DNA from: Mesorhizobium huakuii
Lineage (GTDB): Bacteria; Pseudomonadota; Alphaproteobacteria; Rhizobiales; Rhizobiaceae
Assembly (NCBI RefSeq): GCF_030160235.1
Contig: NZ_BSNY01000071.1
Location: forward strand, 62,001-126,000
Direction: 5' to 3'
DNA: 64,000 nt
Shown here in pieces: positions 28,273 through 37,615 of the stretch. The stretch's first letter is position 1. Every line of letters begins with the position of its first letter. The notes beneath the pieces are model-generated. The model ran no database searches. It was not told where the DNA came from and worked only from the letters and a program-made list of their open reading frames with translations. Made by a program: the position numbers and the translations under genes.

Positions 28273-29250
28273 ATGGACTGGCTATCACGCCTTGGCTTCA
28301 GGGTTGGACGCTCTGAACAGACAGGGCCGGCGCGTCCAGTCGGGTTTCCGATCGCCATACTGTCGTTCAACAGGCCCGACTATCTGCGCCAGGTGCTCGC
28401 CAGCCTCCGTCCGCAAGTCTGCGAGCAGGATCGGATCTTGCTGTTTCAGGATGGCGGCTGGAATCGGTGGAGCGGCCGCCAGAAGGGCCGCGCCGAGCTC
28501 ATAGCGCAATGCGTTTCGATCTTTCGCAGAGCCATACTATGGGGAGATGTGGCCGAGGCGCCGGAGAACCTCGGCATAGCGCTGAATTACGAGCGCGCCG
28601 AGCGTTATCTGTTCGAGGATATCCAGGCAGAAAAGGCGCTGTTTCTCGAGGATGACCTGATTCTTTCGCGCAACTATCTTGGCGTCATCGGCCAGCTCCT
28701 CGATATTGCCGAACGCGACCAGCGCATCGCCTATGTCTCAGCCTATGGTGACTTCTGGGCTAGCCGCCGTGATCAGCGACGCCGGGCAGGCGATCTCATC
28801 GCGATGCACGAGAATTGGGGCGCCGCACTCACCCGGCGCGCCTGGCTGGCCGAGCGGCCGTTCCGCAAGCAATATCTCGAACTGCTTGGCGACTGCGACT
28901 ACTCCAGGCGGAACCACAAGGCGATAGACGCTTTCTACGCCGCACGCGGCTGGGACAAAGTGGTCAGCAGCCAGGATGGCGCGCGCTGGATAAGCTGCGT
29001 TGAACGCAACCAAGTTCGTGTGACGACCTTCGCCTGTCATGCCCGCTACATCGGCAAACGAGGCGAACACTCCACGCCCAAGCTCTTTAAGGAATCGAAA
29101 TTCAGCAAGACGGCGATGTTCAGGGGCATTCCACCTGATCTGACTGGGCCGACGGACGAACAGGTCGCGCGGTGGCTCGACGCCGAGCGTCTGCGCTTTC
29201 AGGGTGGCGGCAAGCCCTGCGATGCCGGGCACGGTCCAGCCCAAATGTGA
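28273..29250 (+). CDS. Glycosyltransferase-like protein (GT-A fold type)
   Basis: About 325 residues. FPIAILSFNRPDYLRQVLAS looks like the nucleotide-binding start of GT-A transferases, and KALFLEDDLILSRNYL near residue 120-136 looks like the metal-binding DxD region. ENWGAALTRRAWL and GDCDYSRRNHKAID follow, then a basic C-terminal part (CHARYIGKRGEHSTPK). It resembles GNT-I/GT2-type transferases with a compact N-terminus. It sits alone between the osmoprotectant operon and hppA, so the glycan it acts on is not known. Confidence 0.62.
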   Translation: MDWLSRLGFRVGRSEQTGPARPVGFPIAILSFNRPDYLRQVLASLRPQVCEQDRILLFQDGGWNRWSGRQKGRAELIAQCVSIFRRAILWGDVAEAPENLGIALNYERAERYLFEDIQAEKALFLEDDLILSRNYLGVIGQLLDIAERDQRIAYVSAYGDFWASRRDQRRRAGDLIAMHENWGAALTRRAWLAERPFRKQYLELLGDCDYSRRNHKAIDAFYAARGWDKVVSSQDGARWISCVERNQVRVTTFACHARYIGKRGEHSTPKLFKESKFSKTAMFRGIPPDLTGPTDEQVARWLDAERLRFQGGGKPCDAGHGPAQM

Positions 29251-29307
29251 TTCAATCGGTTTGCACGAAAGCACTACGGCAAAAGCCGGGCAAAAACCGA
29301 ACAATAT

Positions 29308-29336
29308 CTTGACGTTCCGAGCCCTGTTTCGCATAC
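29308..29336 (+). promoter_or_regulatory. Possible hppA promoter
   Basis: CTTGAC at 29308-29313 equals the alphaproteobacterial -35 consensus; 17 bases later GCATAC at 29331-29336 is a weak -10. A TTCGCAT/ATGCGAA inverted repeat spans 29328-29347 across it. Confidence 0.35.
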
Positions 29337-29435
29337 ACCGATGCGAAGAGGTGGATTCCGTGCGCGGATTCCGGTCTTTGTCTCAACGGCCCAGGGAGGG
29401 GTTCATTTGGGCCAACAATCGAGGAAAATTTGGCA

Positions 29436-31577
29436 ATGACCATACTTTACGCCGTCATCGCCTGCGGCCTGCTTTCTGTCCTTTACGCAATCTGGGCGAC
29501 ACGTTCGGTCCTTGCGTCCGATCAGGGCAATGCACGCATGCAGGAAATCTCCGCCGCCATCCGCGAAGGCGCGCAAGCCTACCTGGCGCGCCAGTACACC
29601 ACCATCGCCCTTGTCGGCGTGGTCGTGCTTTTGCTCGCCTGGTGGCTGCTTTCGATCACCGCCGCGCTCGGCTTCCTGATCGGTGCCGTCCTGTCGGGCG
29701 CTGCCGGCTTCATCGGCATGCATGTTTCGGTGCGTGCCAACGTGCGCACGGCACAGGCGGCCTCCAACAGTCTGGCCGCCGGTCTTGACATCGCATTCAA
29801 GTCGGGCGCCATCACCGGCATGCTGGTGGCGGGCCTGGCGCTGCTCGGCGTCTCGATCTACTACCTCATCCTGACCGGTCCCATGGGCCTGCAGCCCAAT
29901 GACCGCATCGTCATCGACTCGCTGGTCTCGCTCGGCTTCGGCGCCTCGCTGATCTCCATCTTCGCTCGTCTCGGCGGCGGCATCTTCACCAAGGGCGCCG
30001 ATGTCGGCGGCGATCTGGTCGGCAAGGTCGAAGCCGGTATTCCCGAAGACGATCCGCGCAACCCGGCCACCATCGCCGACAATGTCGGCGACAATGTCGG
30101 CGACTGCGCCGGCATGGCCGCCGACCTGTTCGAGACCTATGCGGTGACGGTTGTCGCCACCATGGTTCTCGGTGCCATCTTCTTTGGCGGTACCGCCGTT
30201 CTCGGCGCCGCGATGCTTTATCCGCTGGCCATCTGCGGCGCCTGCATCCTGACCTCGATCGTCGGCACCTTCTTCGTCAAGCTTGGGGCCAACGGCTCGA
30301 TCATGGGCGCGCTGTACAAGGGCCTGATCGTCACCGGCCTGCTGTCGATCGTCGGCCTCGGCGTCGCCACCTCGGTATGCTTTGGCTGGGGCGAAATCGG
30401 CACCGTCGCCGGCATGGTCATCACCGGCAAGAACCTGTTCATCTGCGGCCTGATCGGACTTGCGGTGACGGGTTTGATCGTGGTGATCACCGAGTACTAT
30501 ACCGGCACCAACAAGCGCCCTGTCAACTCGATCGCCCAGGCATCGGTCACCGGCCACGGCACCAACGTCATCCAGGGCCTCGCGGTCTCGCTGGAGGCGA
30601 CGGCGCTGCCGGCAATCGTCATCGTCGGCGGCATCATCTCCACCTACCAGCTCGCCGGCCTCTACGGCACGGCGATCGCGGTAACGACGATGCTTGGCCT
30701 TGCCGGCATGATCGTTGCGCTCGATGCCTTCGGCCCGGTCACCGACAATGCCGGCGGCATTGCCGAAATGGCCGGCCTGCCCAAGGAAGTGCGCCATTCC
30801 ACCGACGCGCTCGACGCGGTCGGCAACACCACGAAAGCCGTGACCAAGGGCTATGCCATCGGTTCGGCCGGTCTCGGCGCATTGGTGCTGTTCGCCGCCT
30901 ATTCGAACGACCTGAAGTTCTTTGCCGCCAACGGCGACAAATACCCCTACTTCAAGGGCATGGGCGAGATCTCCTTCGATCTCTCCAACCCTTACGTCGT
31001 CGCCGGCCTGATCTTCGGCGGCCTGATCCCGTATCTGTTCGGCGGCATCGCCATGACGGCTGTCGGCCGCGCGGCGGGCGCCATCGTCGAGGAGGTGCGC
31101 AAGCAGTTCCGCGAGGATCCCGGCATCATGGCCGGGACCTCCAAGCCGAACTATGCGCGTGCCGTCGACCTTCTGACCAAGGCGGCGATCCGGGAAATGA
31201 TCATCCCGTCGCTGCTGCCGGTGCTGGCTCCGCTCGTCGTCTATTTCGGCGTGCTCTTGATCTCGGGTTCGAAGGCCTCGGCCTTCGCCGCCCTCGGCGC
31301 CTCGCTGCTCGGTGTCATCGTCAACGGCCTGTTCGTCGCCATCTCGATGACTTCGGGCGGTGGCGCCTGGGATAACGCGAAAAAGTCGTTCGAGGACGGT
31401 TTCGTCGACAAGGACGGCGTCAAGCACCTCAAGGGCTCCGAGGCGCACAAGGCCTCGGTGACCGGCGATACGGTCGGTGATCCCTACAAGGACACTGCTG
31501 GCCCAGCCGTCAATCCGGCGATCAAGATCACCAACATCGTCGCGCTCCTGCTGCTGGCCGTGCTCGCGCACGGCTGA
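29436..31577 (+). CDS. hppA: Membrane-bound proton-translocating pyrophosphatase, K+-independent type
   Basis: A 713-residue membrane enzyme with about 16 hydrophobic spans that couples pyrophosphate hydrolysis to proton pumping. The substrate-site segments are [20 protein letters not shown] and [19 protein letters not shown]. In the segment [15 protein letters not shown] the residue after GNTT is Lys467; K+-dependent enzymes have Ala there, so this is the K+-independent class. GAGGA lies 10 bases before ATG 29436; a TTG two codons earlier is too close to it. A strong terminator follows. Confidence 0.96.
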   Translation: MTILYAVIACGLLSVLYAIWATRSVLASDQGNARMQEISAAIREGAQAYLARQYTTIALVGVVVLLLAWWLLSITAALGFLIGAVLSGAAGFIGMHVSVRANVRTAQAASNSLAAGLDIAFKSGAITGMLVAGLALLGVSIYYLILTGPMGLQPNDRIVIDSLVSLGFGASLISIFARLGGGIFTKGADVGGDLVGKVEAGIPEDDPRNPATIADNVGDNVGDCAGMAADLFETYAVTVVATMVLGAIFFGGTAVLGAAMLYPLAICGACILTSIVGTFFVKLGANGSIMGALYKGLIVTGLLSIVGLGVATSVCFGWGEIGTVAGMVITGKNLFICGLIGLAVTGLIVVITEYYTGTNKRPVNSIAQASVTGHGTNVIQGLAVSLEATALPAIVIVGGIISTYQLAGLYGTAIAVTTMLGLAGMIVALDAFGPVTDNAGGIAEMAGLPKEVRHSTDALDAVGNTTKAVTKGYAIGSAGLGALVLFAAYSNDLKFFAANGDKYPYFKGMGEISFDLSNPYVVAGLIFGGLIPYLFGGIAMTAVGRAAGAIVEEVRKQFREDPGIMAGTSKPNYARAVDLLTKAAIREMIIPSLLPVLAPLVVYFGVLLISGSKASAFAALGASLLGVIVNGLFVAISMTSGGGAWDNAKKSFEDGFVDKDGVKHLKGSEAHKASVTGDTVGDPYKDTAGPAVNPAIKITNIVALLLLAVLAHG

Positions 31578-31599
31578 ACGGAGCCTGGCCGCTAGCTAG

Positions 31600-31632
31600 A
31601 AACCCGCGGGGAGCGATCCCCGCGGGTTTTTG
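31600..31632 (+). terminator. Rho-independent terminator of hppA
   Basis: AAACCCGCGGGGA at 31600-31612 pairs with TCCCCGCGGGTTT at 31617-31629, followed by TTTGTTT. Confidence 0.9.
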
Positions 31633-31736
31633 TTTGGCACGGATCAGGCCCATTGCTTACGTCAAAACCCGAAGACCCGCTGGATTTGGCACGGGCTTGC
31701 CCCCGTGCTGGCAAGCTGGGCTCGCATTGGCCAAAC

Positions 31737-31768
31737 AAAAACCCGTGGGATCGCTCCCACGGGCTTTT
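31737..31768 (-). terminator. Rho-independent terminator of bamE (minus strand)
   Basis: CCCGTGGGA at 31742-31750 pairs with TCCCACGGG at 31755-31763; on the minus strand the hairpin is followed by TTTTTGTTTGG. It lies 50 bases past the bamE stop. Confidence 0.8.
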
Positions 31769-31819
31769 GGTCGCCTGAGATGATGCTGCATTCCCGATGG
31801 GGAAGCAAGGGTCTGATGA

Positions 31820-32335
31820 TCAGGGAGTGCCGCCGCCGGGGATGCTGGGCGCCAGCTTGCTGGCGCCGTTGATTATCTGGCTGAGGAAGTTCTGGTCCTT
31901 GCCGCCAGTCGGCGTGGTGCGCGATATGAAGTCGAAAATCTTGCCGTCCTTCATGCTGTAGTTGGCGATCTGGGTGACGCGGCCATCGGCGCCGAAATAG
32001 ACCGCCAGCACTTTCTGGTCGACCAGCCTGGGCTTGTCGAAGGCGACATAGCGCTTGCGCGTCTGCGAAATGTAATAAAACGCCTCGTTGTCGAAAGTCG
32101 CCGTGGTCGACGGCGTGCCAAGCGCCAGAAGCACCTGCTCACGGCTGGAGCCGACGGGAACCGAATCGACGGCCTGCTGGTCGTAGACATAACCTTGCGT
32201 GAACGTCTCGCTCGGATTGAGGTCGCCGATCATCTTGTTGGTGTGACACGCCGAAAGCGCCGAAACGACGAGCAGCAGCGAGATCGCGCCGGCAGGCCTG
32301 GACGAGAAGGTCGACTTGAAATTCAGCGCGCGCAA
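31820..32335 (-). CDS. bamE: Outer membrane assembly lipoprotein BamE (OmlA)
   Basis: About 171 residues with a lipoprotein signal peptide: SLLLVVSALSAC places the acylated Cys in the lipobox. The SmpA/OmlA fold is shown by DQQAVDSVPVGSSREQVLLALG and FYYISQTRKRYVAFDKPRLVDQ. BamE is part of the beta-barrel assembly machine. Three TTG codons in a row (32335, 32338, 32341) may each start it; there is no ATG in the right place. A GGAG lies 2-8 bases upstream and TATAAT just before that, so the leader would be very short. The gene is divergent from the bc1 chaperone gene. Confidence 0.9.
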   Translation of the reverse strand: MRALNFKSTFSSRPAGAISLLLVVSALSACHTNKMIGDLNPSETFTQGYVYDQQAVDSVPVGSSREQVLLALGTPSTTATFDNEAFYYISQTRKRYVAFDKPRLVDQKVLAVYFGADGRVTQIANYSMKDGKIFDFISRTTPTGGKDQNFLSQIINGASKLAPSIPGGGTP

Positions 32336-32450
32336 CAACAATTCTCCATTATATCGCCGCAACTTGCGCTGGGCCGCAAAACCGGTAAACCAGCTTGCCT
32401 GCCGATGCAACAAGGCCAATTCAACAAACGGTCCCCGGGAGACCATCCCC

Positions 32451-32996
32451 ATGTTCCAGCGCCTTTTTGGTCGCGAACGCCACGCCAACCGCGCCATCAC
32501 GGACGCGCTTTACGCACAAATCGTGGCGGCGGCGCGGCAGACTGTATTTTATTCCCACTGGAATGTGCCGGACACGCCGCTCGGCCGTTTCGAGATGATT
32601 TCGCTGCATATGTTCCTGTTCCAGCATCGTTTGCGTGGCGAGGGCGGCGGGGCGCAGGAGATCGCCCAGGTGCTGATCGACGAGTTCTTTCTCGACGTCG
32701 ATCATTCGCTGCGGGAGCTGGGCATTGGCGATGTCGGCGTGCCCAAACGCATGAAGAAGCTGGCGAAGATGTTCTATGGCCGCACCGCCGCCTATGATGA
32801 TGCGTTGGAAAGAAACGATCGCGACGGACTGACCGCGGCGCTTGCCCGCAATGTCCGGCCCGATGCCGGCACATGGGCGGAGGCATCGCAATTGGCCGAC
32901 TATGTCGCCGACGCCTGCCGGCAGTTGGCCGCGCAGCCGTCCGAATCGATCGTTTCCGGCACGGCGGTGTTTCCGCTCGCCAAGGGAGGTGCTTGA
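32451..32996 (+). CDS. Ubiquinol-cytochrome c chaperone family protein
   Basis: A 181-residue soluble protein. HWNVPDTPLGRFEMISLHMF followed by HRLRGEGG and VDHSLRELGIGDVGVPKRMKKL follows the CBP3/ubiquinol-cytochrome c chaperone domain, which helps assemble cytochrome b of the bc1 complex. In alphaproteobacteria it sits before a DUF177 gene as here; its stop overlaps that gene's ATG by one base (TGATG). Confidence 0.88.
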   Translation: MFQRLFGRERHANRAITDALYAQIVAAARQTVFYSHWNVPDTPLGRFEMISLHMFLFQHRLRGEGGGAQEIAQVLIDEFFLDVDHSLRELGIGDVGVPKRMKKLAKMFYGRTAAYDDALERNDRDGLTAALARNVRPDAGTWAEASQLADYVADACRQLAAQPSESIVSGTAVFPLAKGGA

Positions 32997-33544
32997 TGAA
33001 ACATGCTGATCCGCATAGCCCGGTTTCCTTTTTCGCGAATGTCGCCCGGCTGCCGCAGAAGGGCCTGCCGGTGGTGATCGAGGCCGACGCCGCCCAGCGT
33101 GCCGCGCTCGCCGAGGAGCACGGGCTGCTGTCGGTCGAGGCCTATCGCGCCGAACTCCTGGTGGCCTCCTGGAAGCGCAATGGCGTCAAGGTCAGCGGTC
33201 GTGTCGAGGCCGATATCACACAGGCCTGCATCGTCACGCTCGATCCCGTCGAAGCGCATATCGACGAGCCGGTCGAGGCGCTGCTGCTGCCGGAGGATTC
33301 CAAGCTTGGGCGGCAGGGGTTCGAGGGCGGCGGCGAGATCCTGCTCGATGCGGATGGTCCTGACAGCCCCGAAACATTCTCCGGCGACACGATCGATGTC
33401 GGCGCTCTCGCCGAGCAGTTCTTCGGACTGGCGATCAACCCCTATCCGCGCAAGTCGGGCGCGTCGCTGGATGCCGGCGGAGAGACCGAAGCGGTGGAGA
33501 ATGAATTTCAGCAAAAACTGCGATCCTTGCTGGGAAAATCCTGA
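32996..33544 (+). CDS. DUF177 (YceD) family protein
   Basis: A 182-residue protein. ISVRAELLVASWKRNGVKVSG-like text (here AELLVASWKRNGVKVSGRVEAD) leads to CIVTLDPVEAHIDEPVEALLLPE, the pattern of YceD/DUF177, a family often placed with rpmF and plsX and suggested to act in 23S rRNA processing. The ATG at 32996 overlaps the previous stop. It comes before plsX by 113 bases; rpmF is not present between them here. Confidence 0.87.
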   Translation: MKHADPHSPVSFFANVARLPQKGLPVVIEADAAQRAALAEEHGLLSVEAYRAELLVASWKRNGVKVSGRVEADITQACIVTLDPVEAHIDEPVEALLLPEDSKLGRQGFEGGGEILLDADGPDSPETFSGDTIDVGALAEQFFGLAINPYPRKSGASLDAGGETEAVENEFQQKLRSLLGKS

Positions 33545-33657
33545 AAACCTCGCCCGCGATGGAAAAGTCGGTTGTGTGAAAACCCAAAACCGCTATTTTC
33601 GCCGAACCTTCGCGATCACTAAAGCGACCTGCCGCATAACCGTGAGATGAATACCGC

Positions 33658-34728
33658 GTGATCAGGATTTCCATCGATGCCATGGGCGGCGATCACGGAC
33701 CAGCCGTGGTTATTCCGGCGCTCGTGACGGTCGCGACTCGCCGTCCCGACATCCGCTTCGTCATCTACGGGCGTGAGGAGCTTGTGCGCCCGGAACTCGC
33801 CAAGTTCCCCAAATTGGCCGAGGTGAGCGAATTCTTCCATTGCGAGATCGCGGTCAGGATGGACGACAAGCCCAGCCAGGCGTTGCGCCATGGCCGCTGG
33901 AAGTCGTCGATGTGGAAGGCGGTCGAAGCTGTCAAGTCAGGCGCCGCGGACGCCTGTATCTCCGCCGGCAACACCGGCGCGCTGATGGCGATGTCGAAAT
34001 TCTGCCTGCGCACCATGGCCACCATCGATCGCCCGGCGATCGCTGCATTGTGGCCGACATTGCGCGGCGAAAGCGTGGTTCTTGACGTCGGCGCCACCAT
34101 TGGCGCGGATGCGCACCAGCTGATTGATTTTGCCATTCTGGGCACCGGCATGGCACGCTCCGTATTCGGCGTGGCGCGGCCCACCGTCGGCCTGCTCAAT
34201 GTCGGCGTGGAAGAGATCAAGGGCCAGGAAGAGGTCAAGGAGGCAGGGCGCATGCTGCGCGAGGCCAACATGGCCTCGATGAACTATCATGGCTTTGTCG
34301 AAGGCGACGATATCGGCAAGGGCACGGTCGACGTGGTGGTGACGGAGGGTTTTGCCGGCAACATCGCGTTGAAAACCGCGGAAGGCACCGCGCGCCAGAT
34401 CGCGGGCTATCTGCGCGCCGCCATGAGCCGCACGCTGATGGCCAAGATCGGCTATGTCTTCGCCAAGGGCGCCTTTGACCGCCTGCGCGAAAAGATGGAT
34501 GTCGGCCGCTCCAATGGTGGCGTCTTCCTGGGGCTGAACGGGATTGTCGTCAAAAGCCATGGCGGTGCCGATTCGGATGGTTTTGCCGCTGCGATCGAGC
34601 TCGGCTATGACATGGTGCGCAACAATCTGCTCGACCGCATCGAAGCCGACCTGGACCTGTTTCATGCGCGCAATCCGCATGCCCTGTCATCCCGGAAATC
34701 CGACGTCGTTGTCGACGCGAAGGAATAG
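33658..34728 (+). CDS. plsX: Phosphate acyltransferase PlsX
   Basis: A 356-residue enzyme that makes acyl-phosphate from acyl-ACP for phospholipid synthesis. The N-terminal [21 protein letters not shown] near residue 103, and [18 protein letters not shown] near 225 are the family motifs. It starts with GTG at 33658, the only start that fits the family N-terminus. fabH follows 9 bases later, as in most bacteria. Confidence 0.96.
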   Translation: MIRISIDAMGGDHGPAVVIPALVTVATRRPDIRFVIYGREELVRPELAKFPKLAEVSEFFHCEIAVRMDDKPSQALRHGRWKSSMWKAVEAVKSGAADACISAGNTGALMAMSKFCLRTMATIDRPAIAALWPTLRGESVVLDVGATIGADAHQLIDFAILGTGMARSVFGVARPTVGLLNVGVEEIKGQEEVKEAGRMLREANMASMNYHGFVEGDDIGKGTVDVVVTEGFAGNIALKTAEGTARQIAGYLRAAMSRTLMAKIGYVFAKGAFDRLREKMDVGRSNGGVFLGLNGIVVKSHGGADSDGFAAAIELGYDMVRNNLLDRIEADLDLFHARNPHALSSRKSDVVVDAKE

Positions 34729-34737
34729 GAAAGAACT

Positions 34738-35709
34738 TTGATCAGATCAGTCGTGCGCGGCACGGGCGCCGCGCTGCCCCGCCGCATCATGAAGAATGCC
34801 GATTTCGAGGGCATGGTTGAAACATCGGATGAGTGGATCGCCCAGCGTACCGGCATCCGCCAGCGTCATATCGCGGCCGACGACGAGACGACGGCTTCGC
34901 TCGGAGAGGCCGCGGCACGAGCCGCCCTTGCCAATGCCGGGCTGACGCCGGACGATATCGACCTGATCGTGCTGGCGACATCGACGCCCAACAACACATT
35001 CCCGGCCACCGCGGTCGAGATCCAGAACCGGCTCGGCATGCATCACGGCTTCGCCTTCGACATGCAGGCGGTGTGTTCAGGCTTCGTCTATGCGGTGACG
35101 ACAGCCGACCTCTACATCCGTGGGGGGCTTGCCAAACGTGTGCTGGTGATCGGCTCGGAAACGTTCTCGCGCATCCTCGACTGGAGCGACCGCTCGACCT
35201 GTGTGCTGTTCGGCGATGGCGCCGGCGCACTTGTCCTGGAGGCGGGCGAGGGGGCCGGCACGATTGCCGACCACGGTGTCCTGGCGGCCAGCCTGCGCTC
35301 CGACGGCGTGCACAAGGACAAGCTTTTCGTCGACGGCGGACCGTCGACCACGGGAACGGTCGGTCATCTCAGGATGGAAGGCCGCGAAGTCTTCAAGCAT
35401 GCGGTCGGCATGATCACCGATGTCATCGAGGCAACCTTCTCGGCCGCCGGCATAACGGCCGACGACCTCGACTGGTTCGTGCCGCACCAGGCCAATAAAC
35501 GAATTATTGACGCATCCGCCAAGAAGCTCGGGATAGCAGAGCAAAAGGTGGTGGTTACGGTCGATTTGCACGGTAACACCTCGGCCGCTTCCGTGCCGCT
35601 GGCGCTGTCGGTGGCCGTTGCCGATGGCCGCATCAAGAAGGGCGACCTCGTCCTCCTGGAAGCGATGGGCGGCGGCTTCACCTGGGGCGCCGTTCTGGTT
35701 CGCTGGTAA
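34738..35709 (+). CDS. fabH: Beta-ketoacyl-ACP synthase III
   Basis: A 323-residue condensing enzyme that starts fatty acid synthesis from acetyl-CoA and malonyl-ACP. The catalytic triad is Cys113 ([11 protein letters not shown]), His250 (VPHQANKRI) and Asn280 ([10 protein letters not shown]). The start is a TTG at 34738 with AGGAAAG just upstream; the N-terminus [13 protein letters not shown] fits the family. Together with plsX and ihfA it forms the usual fatty acid/phospholipid gene group. Confidence 0.96.
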   Translation: MIRSVVRGTGAALPRRIMKNADFEGMVETSDEWIAQRTGIRQRHIAADDETTASLGEAAARAALANAGLTPDDIDLIVLATSTPNNTFPATAVEIQNRLGMHHGFAFDMQAVCSGFVYAVTTADLYIRGGLAKRVLVIGSETFSRILDWSDRSTCVLFGDGAGALVLEAGEGAGTIADHGVLAASLRSDGVHKDKLFVDGGPSTTGTVGHLRMEGREVFKHAVGMITDVIEATFSAAGITADDLDWFVPHQANKRIIDASAKKLGIAEQKVVVTVDLHGNTSAASVPLALSVAVADGRIKKGDLVLLEAMGGGFTWGAVLVRW

Positions 35710-35811
35710 GTGCCGAACGGCTCGGTTTCGGTCCTTGACCTTGCCGGATCAATTACTTAGGCTCTGCCGTTGTTGTGCCGATTTTACGTTTTGAACTGAT
35801 GGGACGGTCGC

Positions 35812-36135
35812 ATGGGGGGAAAGACACTTACGCGTGCCGACCTGGCGGAGGCCGTCTACCGAAAGGTCGGCCTGTCGCGCACTGAATCCGCCGAATTGGT
35901 CGAAGCCGTGCTGGATGAAATCTGCGAGGCCATCGTGCGTGGCGAGACGGTCAAGCTGTCGTCCTTCGCGACGTTCCATGTCCGCTCCAAGAACGAGCGC
36001 ATCGGGCGCAATCCCAAGACCGGCGAAGAGGTGCCGATCCTGCCGCGCCGGGTGATGACCTTCAAATCGTCCAATGTGCTGAAGAACCGCATCTTGCGCT
36101 CTCACCAGAACAGCAAGGCCAAAGGCGGCAAATAG
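35812..36135 (+). CDS. ihfA: Integration host factor, alpha subunit
   Basis: A 107-residue HU/IHF protein. [21 protein letters not shown] opens the dimer helices, and the DNA-inserting arm is [16 protein letters not shown] with the intercalating Pro. The C-terminus [11 protein letters not shown] is typical of IhfA. It sits between fabH and a MerR gene, the usual order in Rhizobiales. Confidence 0.95.
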   Translation: MGGKTLTRADLAEAVYRKVGLSRTESAELVEAVLDEICEAIVRGETVKLSSFATFHVRSKNERIGRNPKTGEEVPILPRRVMTFKSSNVLKNRILRSHQNSKAKGGK

Positions 36136-36289
36136 CCTCCATTGTACGGTTGAAAACCAGCCCCGCGATCACGCCGGGCTTGAATATTGCTTCACAAACC
36201 GCTGAAATAAGGCCCGATTCGGCAGCATGGCCGGATTGGTGTTCCGCGTATGATCCATTCCGCGCAAATGGAATGAGCTTCTCTTTGTT

Positions 36290-36327
36290 GAGCGTGATCT
36301 CGCTGAAGACCGTTCCGGATCACGCTC
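36290..36327. promoter_or_regulatory. 10-bp inverted repeat before the MerR gene
   Basis: GAGCGTGATC at 36290-36299 and GATCACGCTC at 36318-36327 are perfect complements with an 18-base spacer. The second arm ends just before the ribosome site of the MerR gene. It could be an operator for the MerR protein or an RNA hairpin in the leader. Confidence 0.45.
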
Positions 36328-36346
36328 CAGCGTGAGGATTTCGCCC

Positions 36347-36886
36347 ATGGACAAGAGCCCTGACGCCTTCCGCACCATCAGCGAGGTCGCCGAAGATCTC
36401 GACCTGCCGCAGCATGTGCTGCGCTTCTGGGAGACACGGTTCAACCAGATCAAGCCGATGAAGCGCGGCGGCGGCCGCCGCTATTACCGGCCGCAGGACG
36501 TCGAACTGATCAAGGGCATCCGCCACATGCTCTACGACCAGGGCTACACCATCAAGGGCGTGCAGAAGCTGCTGCGCGAGAACGGCAATCACTTCCTGGT
36601 TGCCATCGGCAATGGCGACATGGCCGCCGTCGAGGCGATCTCGCAGCGAAAGCAGGCCGACCAGGTGCCGCTGACGCCGGCGGCGCAGCCGCGCGGCGGC
36701 GACGATGAATTGGTTGGCCAGCCAAGGGTCAAGCCCAGTCGTCGCTTTTTCGGCCTGGGCAAGAGCGACGAGGAAGGTCCGGTTCAGCCGGACTCATCGA
36801 AACTCTCGCGCGACAATCGCGCGCTGCTGCAGGAGGCGCTATTCGACCTCCTGGAATGCAAGCGTCTGCTTGATCAGGTGCGCTGA
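36347..36886 (+). CDS. MerR-family regulator
   Basis: A 179-residue protein with an N-terminal MerR helix-turn-helix: [40 protein letters not shown] and [13 protein letters not shown] cover residues 12-90. The second half is Pro/Gln-rich and ends in a short coiled segment ([19 protein letters not shown]). No metal-binding cysteines are in the usual C-terminal place, so it is not a MerR/CueR-type metal sensor. AGGA lies about 9 bases before ATG 36347. This gene after ihfA is normal for Rhizobiales. Confidence 0.9.
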   Translation: MDKSPDAFRTISEVAEDLDLPQHVLRFWETRFNQIKPMKRGGGRRYYRPQDVELIKGIRHMLYDQGYTIKGVQKLLRENGNHFLVAIGNGDMAAVEAISQRKQADQVPLTPAAQPRGGDDELVGQPRVKPSRRFFGLGKSDEEGPVQPDSSKLSRDNRALLQEALFDLLECKRLLDQVR

Positions 36887-36919
36887 CATCAGCGCGAAGC
36901 GCTTTGGAGCCTCGAGACC

Positions 36920-36944
36920 GGAACCCGCAATGGGGTGAGGCGTT
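36920..36944 (+). promoter_or_regulatory. EcfG/RpoE2-type general stress promoter
   Basis: GGAAC at 36920-36924, a 16-base spacer and CGTT at 36941-36944 match the -35/-10 pattern (GGAAC-N16-17-CGTT) recognised by the alphaproteobacterial general stress sigma factor EcfG/RpoE2. It lies 34 bases before a DUF883-type gene, with transcription expected to start near 36950. Confidence 0.65.
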
Positions 36945-36975
36945 ACGTTTCCTTCTGCAAGATTAAGGAAACGTA
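36944..36975. promoter_or_regulatory. Hairpin enclosing the ribosome site of the DUF883 gene
   Basis: TACGTTTCCTT at 36944-36954 pairs with AAGGAAACGTA at 36965-36975 around ten bases. The AAGGAA inside the second arm is the ribosome-binding site of the gene at 36978. The first arm overlaps the -10 end of the stress promoter, so only part of it would be in the transcript. Confidence 0.5.
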
Positions 36976-36977
36976 CG

Positions 36978-37280
36978 ATGGCATCATTTTCGACCCTTTC
37001 GGACATCGATCTCGAAAAGCAGGTCGCGGCCCTCTCCAGGGAACTCGCGGCGCTGCGCAAGGCGGTGTCAAAGCGCGGTGGCGCTTACTATGAAGACGGC
37101 CGCGATGCCGCTCTCGACACGTATTCGGATCTTGCGGGGCGTCTGCGCGATGCGATGCCGGCAATCCGCAAACAAGGCAGGGTGATTGAGAAATCGGCGC
37201 GTGACCATCCGGCTGCGGCCGCCGCGGTTGGGCTTGTCGTGCTCGGCCTGTTCGCTAGCCTGCTGTTCAGCCGGCGCTGA
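36978..37280 (+). CDS. DUF883/ElaB-like membrane-anchored stress protein
   Basis: A 100-residue protein. An amphipathic helical region (residues 8-70, with DLEKQVAALSRELAALRKAV and YSDLAGRLRDAMPAIRKQGR) is followed by a single C-terminal membrane segment (AAAAAVGLVVLGLFASLLF) and two Arg residues. This is the layout of ElaB/YqjD/DUF883 proteins, which tether ribosomes or act in stationary phase in enteric bacteria. The stress-type promoter before it fits that idea. Function here is inferred from fold and promoter only. Confidence 0.72.
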   Translation: MASFSTLSDIDLEKQVAALSRELAALRKAVSKRGGAYYEDGRDAALDTYSDLAGRLRDAMPAIRKQGRVIEKSARDHPAAAAAVGLVVLGLFASLLFSRR

Positions 37281-37414
37281 GATAGCCACTGTCCTTGGAT
37301 GAAGGTGACCTGGCCCTGTTCGCGAACGCCTCACGTCGGACTGGCACTCCACACCGGGAGAAGACCTGCCTTGAACAGGGAGCCAAGGCGGGTCTTCTCC
37401 TTGGAAGTCCTTAT

Positions 37415-37615
37415 TTAGTAGGTCTTCTTCATGTGGTGGTGGCGGTGATGAACATGGTGGTGAACGCGGTGATGACGAACATGACGATGATGAACGCGGT
37501 GATGACGATGATGCTTTGCCATCGGGGCCGCATCGGCGCTCGTCGCACCGATGACCGGCGCCGTGAAAGCGAGTGCAACTGCAAGCCCGAGGGCCGAGAG
37601 GAGGGACTTCTTCAT
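37415..37615 (-). CDS. Exported histidine-rich peptide
   Basis: A 66-residue product: a signal peptide (MKKSLLSALGLAVALAFTAP, cleavage near ADA-A at residue 30) and a mature part of about 36 residues in which I count 17 His, mostly in HH or HHR groups separated by Arg and Val, ending MKKTY. AAGGAAACG is 8 bases before ATG 37615. Such a peptide could bind Ni, Zn or Cu ions in the periplasm, or acid. No family name; the coding of a repeat-like tract also makes a chance frame unlikely given the clean signal peptide. Confidence 0.68.
   Translation of the reverse strand: MKKSLLSALGLAVALAFTAPVIGATSADAAPMAKHHRHHRVHHRHVRHHRVHHHVHHRHHHMKKTY

Noticed and set aside
29403-31571. 722-codon minus-strand open frame across hppA
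   Set aside because: It is the antisense shadow of the pyrophosphatase gene; the plus strand has clear family motifs and the minus product is a low-complexity Asp/Arg/Gly-rich chain.
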